A DNA stretch of 64,000 nt from Apostichopus japonicus (taxonomy: Eukaryota > Echinodermata > Holothuroidea > Aspidochirotida > Stichopodidae): the NCBI RefSeq assembly GCF_037975245.1, contig NC_092567.1:26208376-26272375 (forward strand), given 5' to 3'. Of the stretch, positions 1-15,600 are shown piece by piece. A model generated the notes under the pieces. That model saw nothing but the letters and a program-made list of their open reading frames with translations, did no database searches and was not told the DNA's origin. Made by a program: the position numbers and the translations under genes. The first letter of the stretch is position 1, and each line of letters starts with the position of its first letter.

Positions 1-570
1 CCCCTCTCTGGCCCCCCACCCCCCCCAAAAAAAAAGAGAAAGAGAAAATATAGTGTCTTCCCTCATTAAAACTTTAATTCACTTTAAATTCTAAGCAACA
101 GATTTCAAGAGAACATTATAGCAAGGAGAAGTCATGGTAAGATGATGTAGTAACTTTTGAAAAGGATCTACCAAGATGACTTTAAAGACAGAATAAACAA
201 TTGATAATGAAATGCATTACTACAGGTATGTATGTTTAGTAAACAAATCCTGTTGGTAAATATATCTTTAATGGCCTGACCATCCGATACTGGGAGGATC
301 TTCATCAGAGGCTAACAGTATTATAGACAGATGGACACCCAGCTTGGTAAAATGACTATTGTATGACAAAATGATGAAAGTCAGCGAAACGGCTACTTGA
401 CAGTTAAATTGTTGTACAAGCTCAATGTGGTCAGAAACAAATATAAATTGAGATAGGCTTGATGAAGGTGTGAATCCTCTAGTCTTGCTGTCACCACCAC
501 AAATGCATCATCTTCTGGTACCAATTTATCCAGTTAATAATGAAATAATATATATTTGTTTTTGCTCCAG
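1..570 (+). other. DENND2: Upstream DENND2 intron (partial)
   Basis: This is the 3' end of an intron running in from outside the window. I saw no coding, RNA or repeat signal apart from the C-rich and A-rich simple sequence at the first 50 bases and the polypyrimidine tract before the acceptor at 570. Confidence 0.6.
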
Positions 571-673
571 ATGAGAAGGAAAATCCATGAAGCATTCCGA
601 AGCAAAGTAAAGACAGAAGAAGATGAGAGAGCCTCTGTTTCGTCTGAAGATAGCAACTCTATTGAAAATGAAG
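571..673 (+). CDS. DENND2: DENND2 exon (first in window)
   Basis: A polypyrimidine tract and tttgctccag acceptor precede the exon, and the donor is gaag|gtaatt. It encodes 34 residues of acidic linker (MRRKIHEAFRSK, then Ser/Glu-rich) plus one base. The opening ATG is probably an internal Met, because the exon starts exactly at a good acceptor. The exon end is copied twice downstream (see findings). Confidence 0.8.
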
Positions 674-3600
674 GTAATTCCCCTCGGGAAGAGTTGGTGT
701 GAGAAAGAGGGAGTGGGGGGGGGTGGGGGTGAGGGACAAGGAGAGATCTAACCAAAGCATCTCTATAGACAATGAAGGTAATTCCCCTTGGGAAGAGTTG
801 GTGTGAGAAAGAGGGAGAAAGAGGTGGGGTGAGGGACGAGAAGAGATCTAACCAAAGCAACTCTATGGTAGATGAAGGTAATTCCTCTTAAGGGAAAGTG
901 GGTGAGAATAGGGTACAGTACATGTACTTCCAGATAGTAAGAGGCCCATCTAACAGGGTAACAATGAAGTTGTGAATGTAACATGCCTCAGACTGGCGCA
1001 TAACATTAAAACTGACTCATGTGCTTAGGGCTTGTTCATTACGTAGTCAGCCAGAAATCTCCCTGCAATATCACGTATAGATCTTGGCAACACAAGCACA
1101 CACCCCGTAAAGGCCTAGTACTTGCTCACAAGTCACAACTTTTATGAGCCCCATTTATAGTTACCAAATGCAATTTTATTCTTTAAGTTTGATACAAAGT
1201 TGAACAAATTTATCCTTTTCCCCAACCACTATAGGCAAGTCGGCCCAACCCCAGCCAGTTCCGACCCCTCTCCCATTACAATATGTAAATAACTTTCAAG
1301 CAATGTCAATCAAAAACTCAAGTGTAAATGGCAACTTTTGACAAAGTACAGTATATAGTTTACACCTACATCAAATTTAACTGAGCATGTGGTCAAAGGG
1401 ACTGAAAATTTATGTAAGTTTGCGATGAAGAAATTCCTTTGGTATGAATGCACATTTTGGCAACTCTTAGAGAGAACAAACATACAGTGAGATGAAAAAT
1501 CCTGTACAGTATCAGAGATGTTACCTTTCCACACAATTCATAAATTGTCTCAACTCATAACATTTTGTGATCAAAACAATATTCTTAGGAACAGTTTAAT
1601 TACAACTTCCTACCATGAGTGCTTCTTGTCAAAATATGTGTCAACAAGGCCTAACGTTATGATCTGTCAGTGCACACATGATAGCCTATAGCAATTAACT
1701 TCACTATCTCTACACAGGGGACAGTAATGTTACATGTAGTTGCATTTAAACAACATACTTTTGTTCACTGAGCACTATAGATGCAAGAATGATTGTAGAC
1801 AATGGTAAGGGACTATTAGCCAATCAAATCACAGGAAATTTGGAAATGCACCATTTGCTATTTTTAGCATGAAAATATCTGTAATGGGAAATGTTGTTAA
1901 CTCTGTACTTTGCTGCCCTTGATTGTTATGATTTCTTTGTTTTCAAACAAATTCAATCAATTGTACAATGGATCAGGAAGTAATTTGGGTTCTTTTGAGA
2001 AGAAGTTAAGGTGCTTTCAAAAGAAAGAAAGAAAGAAAGATATTCCTTCAAAAATTGATTGTTATATTTTGCAAAGGCCTAGCTGTGAGTGTGTGTACTT
2101 GGGATTTGTTCCCCCTCCCCCACCCCTCCAAAAAAGTTTGCGTCCAGTCCGCCAGGGGGCAAGCAATTTCAATGTTTTGCATCCCTGGCGAAAAGATGGC
2201 ACCCCAGACGCAGAATCCTGCGTTAGGAACAAAACTGATCACCAGCCGTTAGATTTGTGATCCTTTCTTTGTTCTGTTGGCTGGAGGATGTTACTTTCAA
2301 CTTACAAATCAAAATTGTTGACGAACATTTATGTCATTCCTCAATCACAGATTTGATCACTAAAAATAGAATAAATGTCATGACAGTTGATTTTGCTACA
2401 AATAAAATTATGACTGCATTAGTAAATTTCAGCAAGGAAACTGAACTGCACCTAGTCTTTGTTTCAGTTGTATTTATGAAATATTGTTTTCTTGTTATGA
2501 AGCAGTGATTTCGTTTTTGGTTTAAAGGGCAACTGCAACTTTGTTTAACTTTGTCCAGCAGTGAAATAATTCATCTTTGAACATTGACAAATAAAACTAG
2601 TTTTAATTGTAAATAATGATGAATGTTTAATCCGACTTCCACTTTAAAAACTAGTCCCAGATTCTGTCAACTGTGACTGAACTAAGTCATCCGTCAACAA
2701 TGACAGGTAACAGGATATGTTGGAAATAGAAAGATTATGAAAGAAGTTTTGAAAGTTGTAAGTCTCCCGGATGTCATTAATTAATGATGATTGGAGCTGA
2801 CCAATATCACAGTCCACTATACCATAGATACTGTACTAACAGTAGCACGTGTGGCGCTTCTGTATCACTTCTGTATCGGGCTACTGGTTATTAATAGGCA
2901 GGATAAAGTATTATTAGTCCACATGTTGTTTGCTCAATGCACAATAAAAGAGGCTTGTGTAAAAGTATGTTGTTCAGTACCCACTGTGTAAGACAGCTCT
3001 TGAAATACTTGGCTGTCAGTTTAATACTCAATCGTGCTAAGGAATATAATTAGTCTGGAACTACAGTAGTTAACAGAGATTTTTAACTTTTGTGTACTAT
3101 CTGGATTGTGTTTTGAATATATTTTCTGGTTAATATATTACTGAGGATATTGTGTAAAATAAATGCAAAGAAGATTTAATAGGACTGCAGGTTTTGAGAA
3201 TAGGTTTGACTAAAATGACGCATGGCGTGGAGTTGAGAAGATTTCAACAGATAACACGATCTAAGGGTACGGTATGACTGACTTTTACAGTATTTTATCT
3301 GGTAGAAAGAATTCAGGGGTGTGACTCCCAGTATATTTGGTGCGATGGCAATTACCCTTAAGGAAAGGTTTTGTTTGTGGCAGCAATTACTTCACTCCTT
3401 CCTCTCTTACTTGTCTCCCGCTCAACATCTGCACTTTTCCATCTACCTAAGTACACATTGGAATGTTTTAGTACTGCGCCCTCGCTCCCTGGCATAGCCC
3501 ACTAACACCTTCCGAATCTACCACCTAGGAAGAAACTACATGTTTTTGATAGCGACTTTTACGTGACAAATTTCACCCATTTCTTACAAGTTTTGGAACT

Positions 3601-6600
3601 TCATCTTAGACCTGTGGTCATAGAAGCTCCTTTACCTTCGTTTCCAAGAAACACTACTGTATATAAGTATCCTTGTGTTTTCAGCATATTTTACTCTCAT
3701 TCTCTGTCCATTTTTCCGATGTACTTATTAGTAAGAAGAGGGAGGGAGGATGGGTGGAGGTTGATGGAGAGATTTGGGAGGTGACAGGTACTGTAGGTCA
3801 GTTTTATATTTCATGCTTACTGTAGGTCAATCAAATCTCAGTTCTTAAATTGTGAAAACATTAAAGTCACGATTATGAAGGAAATTGATTTAGCAAAGCA
3901 TTGGCAAATTAGGTCAATATTTTTTGCGTTACCATGACATTATGAAATTTGGTCTTGTGACTAAACAGTGCATGTCATTGGTATAACAGCACAGCATGTA
4001 GGATAGTCACTCAATGGGATATGTGTATAGTACTGTATATACTGCTTTCAACTTTATTTGTGCTGTGGCTGAATGGATAAAGGCAGTGGCATTTGAAGCA
4101 ATGACACAAGCAGAAAACATTTTGAATTGGGATGTAATGTTGCATCATTTGCCCCAAGTCATGTGATCATAGTCACTCCTGGTTGTGATACTTCTCAGTC
4201 TAACTTTAGTAGGCACTGTGTCTAATAGTTGGTTGATTAGTAGGCTACAGCATTCTGCGTAGCACATATTCTGTTGTACTGGTCTGCAGAAATTACTTAG
4301 CTATTTGTTTGATATTGGTAACTGAACAGTGCTAAAACTTGAGTAATTCAGTAGGTTAGGTAGATGAGGAAGTGCATAAGTTGATTGGAGACAGGTGAGT
4401 TAATACCCAACCACTTAGTTCTGGGGAATCCAAATTAAGAGATGCTTGTTATCACAACTGTGTTGAATATGCTACAAACTAGTCAGATATTCGAGATTTG
4501 TTCCAATATTGGCTGGATTAGTGTTCCATTATTAACTGTAAGACTGCTGTTTCACACATAAACCTTTGACTCTCAGGACAGAATTTTATCTTCCGTTCTG
4601 GAATAAAGTATCAGTTATCATTAGATATTCCATCTAAAGCGCCTAGTTGTGTGTATTGAAGATATTTGCATATCTTAATTTATAAGGTGATTTATGCGGA
4701 GGTAGGTCTCTGAAGAGGACGGGTCACTATGGGAGGTCAAAAGGTTACCAGGTGGTCTAAACAAGGTAGCTGGTGCATCATTTGTGAGGAGGCCAGTAAG
4801 TTTATCACTCGTAAATATCTAAACCAGGTATGTTGGAGAGTGTTTCCATTGTAAGTTCAGTATGGTAACATGTCCTGATTCAACACATTAAAGTGTTGCT
4901 TTAACAGATACATTTATGGTTTAGTCTGAAAGTCATGACTCATCTTAGTTTATCTGCTTCTACCAGCTGATATTAAATCAGTCAATCAAATGTTCATGGA
5001 TTTTCTTGTCTGTAATTTCTTCCAGTAGCCTTTTCCTTTGTCAGTCAGCTAGTTTTGAACCTTTGTTCATCAATGCTGTGTTAATATTAAATATGTCCAG
5101 AGTTTTAATAAATGGTTCTCTTCTTTCAAATCTTTTGGGTCTTCCTCTAGATTTTAAAGAACAGAAATGATTTCCCTACTGTATACAGTCGTAACTGCTA
5201 GAAGCACTTTCGGTTTATCTTTTGGATCTAATTTCCTTTCAAAGAAGTTTTATTTTCTTAATGGATCTTTCATGTTGCTGGCCAGCTACGCAAACAAATT
5301 GCCAATTCTTTTGTTTGTTTTCAGAAAACATTTAACTGTATTGCGACTATAGGAGGCATTGTAGACAGTTTAGCTATTCATACCTACTGTATGGTGATAC
5401 CAGTGACATAATGCTAGGGGTGTTGAGAGGGGGAAAGCTCTGGGCCCATGATCCATAAGGGCCCCAAGCCTAAATAGTTCTGTTAACATTGAAGAGGTAA
5501 ATAATTGGCCTAATAATACTATTCTAACTCAAAAGGGTAAACAGGGTTGAAACAGAGGAAGAAGCTTGGCCCCAGAAAGGGTTGCTACTGTAGCTGTGCT
5601 CACTTTAGGGTCCCAGTCTCATGCTTGGTCCACTGCCCGCAAGTAAATCATTACACGGCTGTGTGGGACCATGTCAAGTCTAGTCCTACCATAATATCAC
5701 TCTTCTCAAGAAGATTCCAAGCTAGTCACTTTACTTAGTCCATTCTGACCAGCATTTTACTCAGGATCCCATGCGACATGTATCTCTTACTGGATGTATT
5801 GGAGTAAATGTAGACTTTGGGTAGAGTATGGGGGAGGGGTATGGGGGTATGAGGGGGGTTGGGGATAAGTTGTGATAAATTTCAAGTTAACATGACAGTT
5901 CCACTAAAACGTACCTGATATACCAATGGCAAATGACAAGCTTTGATAATGATTATATTTCTTTTTTTAATATCAGAACTGCATTATACCCATAAATGCT
6001 CAAGATTTACTTCATTCCTCAGCACTGACTGACTTGTCTCCTATACATATATACCATAGATATAAACGTTCATGTACATACACATGTACACATTGTTTAC
6101 ATCTATAGTGCATGTGTGTATCACACATACAAAACGTATATATTGCACCATCAATATAAGGAAACTTGCAACACATTTTGATTGTGTAAAGTGTTTGTTC
6201 TCTTAGTTTAAGTAACACATTTATCCAGGCATAGAATTTGCTTCTGCCATTGAAGCTTAAGGAAGTTAGCAAAAGAAGATTCTCTAATGGAATATAATCT
6301 TCCACAAGCATCAGGAAATTGGAGGGGTTGCGGATTTCCTTACATTTTGTGTCATACGTACTGTACAGTACCTGTTCTGTTATACAGTCTACCTATCATA
6401 TGTCTGCGTGAATGTATCTGTGTGTTGTGTATGTGTCGCAATGGGTGTGTATGTATCTGTGTGTTCACATCTCTGGTTGTTTATGTGTCCCAATTAGTGT
6501 GTATGTGTCTGAGTATATGTATCTGTGTGTTGTGTATGTGTCTCAATAGGCTTGTGTATGTTTGAGTATATGTATCTGTGTGTTCACATCTCTGGTTGTT

Positions 6601-9600
6601 TATGTCCCAATTAGTGTGTATGTGTCTGAGTATATATCTGTGTGTTGTGTATGTGTCTCAATAGGCTTGTGTATGTTTGAGTATATGTATCTGTGTGTTC
6701 ACATCTCTGGTTGTTTATGTGTCCCAATTAGTGTGTATGTGTCTGAGTATATGTATCTGTGTGTTGTGTATGTGTCTCAATAGGCTTGTGTATGTTTGAG
6801 TATATGTATCTGTGTGTTTACATCTCTGGTTGTTTATGTGTCCCAATTAGTGTGTATGTGTCTGAGTATATATATATATATATCTGTGTGTTGTGTATGT
6901 TTCTCAATAGGTTTGTGCATGTTTGAGTATATGTATCTGTGTGTTGTGTTTGTGTCTGAGTATATATGTTTCTGTGTCGTCTATGTGTCTGAGTATATAT
7001 GTATCTGTGTCGTGTACAGTATGTGTCTGAGTATATGTATCTGTGTGTTGTGTATGTGTCTGAGTATATATGTATCTGTGTCGTGTATGTGTCGAGTATG
7101 CCACTGTTTTGTATAAAAGTTTGGCACTTGGTACCATTAAAAATACAGTCAAAACAAAGTACAGTATGATGTCATTTCCTCTCTAAAGACATTGATCCTA
7201 CAGTAAGCATTCATCCATGCCCATTGCAGGCATTTCCTTGAAAGGTTAAATAATAGCCAGCGTATGCCAATGGGATTTTGTATAGTACAGATATATATAT
7301 ATATCTGGATTTTCCAACTCATTATGTTTTCAATTATATATATTCATTTGCCTTTGTCGTTTACCTTACAGTTAAACACACTAGGTTATGGAAGTAGTAT
7401 ACATGTACATAAAGATATTTATCGTCTTTATGGAGAGCATCTTCTTGCAGGTTTTTCATTTTTGTTTCAAAATTATTTTAAAGTCTAAATGTGTGTTTGC
7501 CAAATTTTAAGTGTAATGAACATGCTGATATGGGCGGACGCAGTGATTTTAGGGTAAATCATTCATGCCATATGGGCAACAGAAAATAAATATTTCTTTC
7601 GATTGCGACAGCTTTTCTTCATTAAACCCACCTGGTCAGAGTGCATTTAGGTACAAGAAACATTGAATCTGCTTCGGAAGTTTGTTTTCTGAAATTCATC
7701 AGCAAACACGTATTGAGACTGTAAATGATGTCTGATGATATTTGACCAAACAAGGGTAATTGCTCTCTTTCATATTTGTTCTTGGTTACTTTTTAATTCC
7801 AGAAACTGAAAAGAGATTAACAGCAGTTAGGAAAACCAAAGCCAGGACATCCCATTATTGCAGTCTAGAGCAAGCTAGAAGGAACATTCAATCTGCCAAA
7901 CTCTACGAGTATGTCGTCGTGGTTTCTTTAGAATTTGATAAAACACAGAGAAGATACCAACCTTGCGAAATCAGACGTTTTCCAGATGAGGTGAGAATTT
8001 GTTCTAGTTTGTACATAGAGTCCAAGAAGCTGTTAGTGACCACAGCTTGAAACATGTCCCTGATTAGTTTGAAGTTAGAAGTCTAGTACCTTGCATACGT
8101 TGTGACCAGGGTACCACATTTTTATACAACCTAGAAAGCTGCAGGTGAATGTAGGAATTCTTCCGATTTCAAATACCCTCAGGTACAGTAGGTAGTAGTA
8201 AAATGTTAAATCGGGTACTGTAGGTGGAGTTCCATGCAGTAAATTTGTCATTTTGAATTTTGAAGGAAGAGGGTGTGAACTGGAGAGGAGGGTCAAGGAT
8301 GGTGGTCAAGGGAGGGGGCTCAAGGGGGGAGGGTGCAGTGCAAGAACGTTACCAGTTGCTATAGGCTAAGTGGATCAGAGGGCACATTTATAGCTAAGGG
8401 AGGAATGAAGTAAATTCCCAATCAGAAAGTTTGGAGATTTTCAAGGCTATTTCTACTTTTTTCTAACTTTAATTTTTGGAGAATTTTTTTTGTATAGAAT
8501 CATTAATATTATCTTTAAATTTTTATATCTTTATTGCAAAATTACTAAACAGTGCTACACTTGAATGATTTAATGAATTAAAACTATGCCCCAAATTATG
8601 TCCTCTTTTCTCCTGCAATTAATAAACAGGGACGATATTTTACTAACAGAAGTGTAAGTTTTCCATGATCAGGCACAATAAAGAAAATGCCTCTTTTTAT
8701 TCATTACTGGACTTTATTGGTGAAGGAGATCTCCTTTGTTCTTTCTTATTAACTATTTGTATTAATTAGCTGTTCATTTACCAGAGTTTTGGGATTTCTT
8801 CTCCTTTTGTCTTATATTTAGGATTTCACGGTAATTGTATTTCATATGTAAAGAGCCTCTTGTTTTATATACATGTAGATTATTTCAGATTATACTTGCA
8901 TGTTTGGTGTTTTGTAATTTGTTTTATTGAGTAATCTTGTCAAGTTACTTTCTCTTCTTTCTCTTTCTTTCTGGTAATTAGCATAATTAGCCTAATTACC
9001 CTTTTGTCTTTTGTTCAAGTTGATGAGTGTCAAGGTTGCGTAACCAGTTGAACTAATTTATCATTCGCTGTTTAAAGTTGGAGGGAAAACTTGATTCCAT
9101 TTAATAGGTGTCATATTTCCATTGAGCGGGGGAACTTAAATCGGGACTTTCTATGTTATAGTTCTATTGTGTGGCAATAACTTTCTGTTTCAATAGGAAG
9201 GGGTACTCAAAGTAGGATGTATCCTTGTTGATTTTATATAAAAAACAGGTGTGGTTAGGAAATCTCCTCTACACTGCTATCAAAATATATACTTCATTAT
9301 CCGCTTCAAACGTTCTCTGTGTAAACATCTTTGTTAAGTATAAACAAATAAAATAGATTATATCTCAAAATTTTCAGAGGGTGTTGGAAAAAGAAACAGC
9401 TGTACCTTACCTTAAAGGTTTTAAAAGAGAAAATAAACTCTTACAAAATTGGTGATTCCCCTAAAAGGTTTTAAAAGAGAAAACATAAAACTCTACCTCA
9501 TTTGTGATTCCTTGCCAAAGGCAACAGTAATCTATGCGATGGTGATGGCTTGCTTGTGTGCGTGTGTGTGTGTGTCTATTAGACACTACTATGATACCAC

Positions 9601-12600
9601 CAGAATGGTAACATTGAGGGATATCACACTTGGCATATGGATACCCCCTATTGAGCAAAAGAACCCTATTGTTTTTGATGGAGGTCAAAGGTCATTCGTG
9701 GTCACCAGAAGTCAAACTGAAAACAATGAACATGATATCTCAAGAATTAAGGGATATTTCATACTTGTGTGTGCAAGGGTGTCCCATATGCAGTAGAAGA
9801 ACCGTATTGTTTTGGTGGATTTCAAAGGTCATTTGACGTGGAGAAACTTGTAAACATGGAGAAACTTGTAAACATGATATACTATATCAAACAGAAAACT
9901 TGTCTGGACCTTATGTCTGGCATGTGATACCCACAATTGAATGCAAAAAGTTGATTTACAGTATGACTGTTAATACAAAAATGTTTTATCTTCTATTATT
10001 AAGTTATTAATAAAGACCTGTGGTGAGTACAACAACCCTATTAAATATGGTGGAGATCAGAGGTCAAACTGTGCATGCCTTGTAAACATGATATGTCAGA
10101 GGTCAAACTTTGATGACTCATACTGGGATTCATGGTTCACATAAATGTTAGTCAATGCCCATAGATCTTAAAGCAGCATTTTTGCGTCCTTTTCTAGGAT
10201 TTTTCTCAACCTCACTGACTCCATGATGCCATAACGACATACATAACTAGCCTGTCTATTTAAATCTTACTTCAAATGGTGGCATAAATGTCGAAAAATT
10301 TGCAACTTTCAACTTTGTTTTTCTCCAAGATATTTTCTGTTGGGATCCAAATAAACCTCGCCCATAATATGAATATTTAAATACTACGAATGTCATTGAC
10401 CAATAGGCCTAGTAATACAACACCATGCTTGATTTGTGTACAGTCTATATGGCAGTTGTACCAGGGAGTTCCATAACAACTCCCTGGTTGTACCAACGCA
10501 AAGTCTTGAATCTATTTTTAGCAACGGCTCATAACTAAACCTGCATCTCTGATTGGTTGAATTCAAACTAGTGGGTTTTGGGAAACTGTATGCGATTAAT
10601 TTTAACTGTGGAATTTGTCGTGGACACATTTCTCATTATCTGCAAAAATCCTACTCGCCATTTAACGTTGTTGGCAGGGAAAAACTTGGCTAATATCTTA
10701 GTTTGCTGTTTTGTGATTGACATACTGTATGTAAAAAACTTGATGGACATGTAAAAAAAGTAGAAAACGGCGACCAAACGCAAAATGCTGCTTTCAGTAT
10801 CTACTGTATACAGTCTATACCAAAGTGTAAACACAGTAACTTCATGACAAAAACATGTTTGTTTGAAAACCACAGTACTTAATACAGTACTTCAAAAATA
10901 TTTGCTATGGGCAAGGAATCCCTAAGCCTTTTGGCTTTCTGGTGCATTAATTTGCAGTTGTTAACTCTCTTGATTTTTCCAAGGGAAGTAATTCATATTT
11001 GATAGTAATAAATTAACCAGAGAATACATGTAGTGTTTCAAAGAATATTGGGATATATATTAGTCAATTGGAAATTAATCACATACTTCAGACTTCTCTA
11101 GTGCTTGAAATGTGGTTTTACTAGGAAGCTGTTGTTTACAGAGAGAGCACTATGTGTGACCTACAGTTTCACACAATCTTTAAAGGAAATGATAACGAAA
11201 TATTCATGTCACACACCTATACATTTATCATTGAATGTTATATGTAGTACAGAGTATGGTACAACCTCCGTCTTGTCTCAGAGCAAACTTCTTCATTGGG
11301 GCGCTCCATTCAGGGCAAAATTAATAGAGGGCGCTGTCATATTGGTGTTATCTTGTTCAGTGAAACTTGACAAGCTTTAACTATGAGTTTTAATAGCATT
11401 GACTCTGAATCACCATCAGTATCATGATTGCAGTAGAAACATTTATTAGTTGGTTTGTAATTATTAAAGAAGAACCTCCAAGTCAAACTGTTTTAAGTTG
11501 CGTCTTCTTAATACATGTCTTTCGTTTGTTATAATTCCACATGTGACCACTTTGAATGAGTCATCCAGCTCCTCAGCAATACGAATGAGCCTCTGGTGTG
11601 TTCTCATGCTTGATAGCGCCGCCCTTCACCTGATCATGTTAATTTGACTCTTTGAGAATTGTAAACATTGTAGATCACACACATTAGGACCTATGTGACA
11701 GAACCCTTAGCAGAAAGGCTTGAGAGCCCCACTTGACCAGATATCAAAGACTGCAATGTATTAATTTTATCTTACAATGATCGGATTGACATTGTTGATT
11801 GTAATGTTACTCTAAGTGTCTTTGGTATCCCTATACCAGCCCTATCCTCTTCTTCTCATTCTTTACTATGTATGTGGTGGCAGCACACTTCTTGGTATTA
11901 TTGCCTTTAATTGTTCTCTATATGTTGCCTGTTTTATAGACTTTATATATATTCTCACACACTTTTTAGTCACTGTATTATATACACAAAGATTCTTCTT
12001 TGCTGGTAGCCTGGTACAGTTTTTATTTTGTGCCTGGTAAGGTGGGGGAGGGGGGGTGACAAGGGGGTTGCTAGGGAGGAGAGTGTTACAATGGTGCTCA
12101 CACTGAACTATTGGATTAACTGTACACACTTGACTGAGCCAATTTTGTTAGACCCTATTGGCATGCCCGTAGCCTGGCCAGGAATAGGTGGGGGGGGGTC
12201 TACCTTTAGTCTATTTCGCCCCTCCTTACCTCTTATTTACTTATTTTTTTCCCTAATTGCCTGCAATTATTATCTGGCAAAGCTGTTGGTTCTGGGGTAA
12301 GTTGAGTCTATCATTTGAATTTGAGGTGTTTAAACTTTTGAAATGTGGTTAGTTTTGTAAAGATTGCTGATATCTCAAATCCACCCTGCTCTGCTGATAA
12401 TAAGTTACACTTAATAAAAATAATATTTTGATTTGATTTGATTTGATTTTTATCCATCAACAGGTTTCGGACACTCAGAATGACAAACTCAGAGCTATCC
12501 CGCATTTCTGTTTTCCTGATAGCTTTAAATGGGCTCCAGTTGACAGCTACAACAGGTGAGATGAGTCAATGAGTCATCATTATTAAATATGAAATTTAAG

Positions 12601-15600
12601 TCGATTTTGTTATTCTTACTAATAGTATAGCAGTATCTCCATAGGCTTGTTCAACATGGTTGTCATGGTGATGATGAATCATTCCCCCCACCCACCATAT
12701 CTCTGTCTTTTAAGACATTTTCATTCCCTGGTAAAGGGTAAACAGTATTGAACCCAAATATGCTACAGTAGGAAGTCAAATAATGGTCACACATGCTCCA
12801 ACTTTCAACCAGCAATTTGCTGACACTCTCCATGTATTTCCCATTAAGACATTGAACACTACACAATGTCTGGAAACAATTTGGATTTTCAGAACCATGA
12901 TGAAGTATTTTTCAAAACTGCTAGCAGTTTGAACTGTGCTAAAATTTGGGACCAATAGTGATGATGATTAAGTTCAACTAGCTGTTTAGGATGGTCTCCA
13001 AGACAGCTGTATATATAGATAAACAGACATGTGTTAAACCACAGACATATTAATAATCAATGGTGTTAGTATGTGATTGTCATTTATAGACAGTACTTAA
13101 TAGTATTAGTCATATCCTAACCAGCCAGTCCTCCTGTAGTCTTTAGAATGTAAACATGTTACAGTGTAAGTATAGTAACAGATCAGATTTTACCCTGATT
13201 TTTCAATTCTACTGCAACAAACTGAATGATATAATCCATTCAACATGTAACCTTCCAACCCCCCTTCCCCTTCCCCTCCCTGGGACCAAACAAGGAGACT
13301 AGTTGATCAAAACAACTAAATGCTTGCCATTTAAAACACAGTGGTTAATGACTTAAATTTACTTTGGTAATTGACTAGTTAACATTAACTTGGTTAATTT
13401 ACTTGGGTAATGACTAAATTTACTAGGTTAATGACTAAATTTACTTGTTTAATGACTGAATTTACTTGGTTAAGGACTAATTTTACATCCTCCCTGCTGG
13501 AAAATGACTTAACAGCTTAAATGTGCTAAGCCTGATCCCAGTAAACTTCCATGCTGGTAGACCCCTTAGTAACTTTATTAGACAAGAACAGCTTTAAAAC
13601 GTAAACAAAATTCTTTCTTTTTGTAGATGAAAAGTTACTAATAATATTAATAAAAAAAAAATTCAAACTTTTGACATTTTGTCTTACAATCCCAAATATC
13701 AGCATTCCATCTTAAAATAATCAGCTCAGCTCCTTAGATTGCTATAACGCAGTCATTACTTGTCCTTGCCAAGACATATTGATGTTGACCTTTGACTGTC
13801 TTTTGTTTTTCTTGGCAGTGAAACCTTCTCCTTTGTACTAACCAGTTTTGACGGTTCCAGATTTTATGGTTATAACAGACGACTACTGGTAAGTAACTCC
13901 ACCGTGGCCTCCAGCCCCAGGTCTTACCCCGGGGAAGAAAGAGTTCACTGGGTCCTGTTCATAAAGTCTTCATTCTTCCTTAAGTGTATCATAAAAACAA
14001 GAAATATATTGCTTTTAATACCATATCTTGCTGGGCCTGCTTATTGACCCTGGTACCCAGGGCTGTAGGTGCACCTGATCCTACCTCTCTTCACTCCAGT
14101 CAATAGGCTGTGTAGTAAATTCCCCTTCATATACAACCCTATGCAATTCATAAAAAATGAAGGCAACATAAAGTTTAGATATTTGGATAATTTTTTTTTT
14201 GTGTGCATATGATGAATGCTGATGTAAGATATTGTTGGAGTCGAATGTAATCATTAATCTAATACTTGCTAATAAATATTCATGAGGTGACTGTCTTTTG
14301 ATAGGTCAGTCAATCAGTTGCATGTACTTTTTGAGTAATGCTCAGTCGTTGAAATGTAAATTATCAGAATTTGGCAACGGACGAATAAAAAAGCTTTTTG
14401 AGTCAAATCTCAAGGAAACAAACAGGAAGTAGACAAAGTCACATTGAGTTGAGGTTCAACTTCAGTTTATGAAACCTGTAAAGGCGGGACAAGGTAATTT
14501 TCATTCGATTCACGAATCTTCCTGGAAGGTTTTCTCATAAAAAAGTTTGTCTTCAAATCTGAAACATGTGGACTACTCACCTACTAGTTAAGTGAAGCAT
14601 ATTGGAGGAACCTTTGGCTTTTAGAGAATGAAGCATATGTAAGCACAAGAATGTGTACGCTATAAGGTATGTGCACTGTTAGGTGAATAGAGCCAAACAC
14701 TAACATATAAACTAGATGTAAATAATTTGTAACAGCATCGTTAGGTTAAAGCACTGATGTTGTTACCTGCCCAGTCATTTTTGTTCAGAACTAGAACCAT
14801 GTGACAATTTCAACAGCTCAAACAAAAAGCGATGTTTATTTTTGTTTATTTTTCTTTTTATACCAAAGCCTCCAGGTGAAGGAGCCAGATTGCCAGAAGT
14901 CTTTTGTGTCATGACTCCAATTCCCTGTTATCCACTTTACTTCCAACTACTAGACGAAGTAGAGAGACGGAGAAAACATTCCATGGAGGAGGTAGATGCC
15001 TTCCTGAAAATAGCCGCCCAGATGTCCCTTCCAAGACCTGTAAGTTAAATCCTGACATGACTAACACATGTCGAGTACAACAGCATGAGTACGAACTAGT
15101 AGAATTCTTCTTGATATGAGTACTAGTAAAGCGCTTCTTGATATGAGTACAAGTAAAATTCTTTGTGATATCAGTACAAGTAGAATTCTTCTTGATATCA
15201 GTACAAGTAGAATTCTTCTTGATATCAGTACAAGTAGAATTCTTCTTGATATCAGTACAAGTAGAATTCTCCGTGATATCAGTACAAGTAGAGTTCTTCT
15301 TGATATGAGTACAAGTAGAATTCTCCTTGATATCAGTACAAGTAAAATTCTTCTTGATATCAGTACAAGTAGAATTCTTCTTGATATCAGTACAAGTAGA
15401 ATTCTTCTTGATATTCATGAGTACAAGTAAAATTCTTTGTGATATCAGTACAAGTAGAATTCTTCTTGATATCAGTACAAGTAGAATTCTTCTTGATATC
15501 AGTACAAGTAGAATTCTTCTTGATATCAGTACAAGTAGAATTCTCCGTGATATCAGTACAAGTAGAGTTCTTCTTGATATCAGTACAAGTAGAATTCTCC

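Larger units (their letters stand above)
674..7802 (+). other. DENND2 intron, 7.1 kb
   Basis: Non-coding. It contains the donor duplications, a tRNA-like SINE trace near 4060, the GT-rich array at 6395-7095, and purine-rich simple sequence near 2020-2040 and 5825-5870. The short open frames have no family features and are not in phase with the flanking exons. Confidence 0.7.

Noticed and set aside
6287..7152. Open frames rich in Cys/Val/Tyr
   Set aside because: They come from the GT-rich array; no start context, splice phase or family feature.
9449..9836. 115-codon frame in the third DENND2 intron
   Set aside because: It lies within a (gt)n run and a diverged dispersed repeat; phase does not fit the neighbouring exons.
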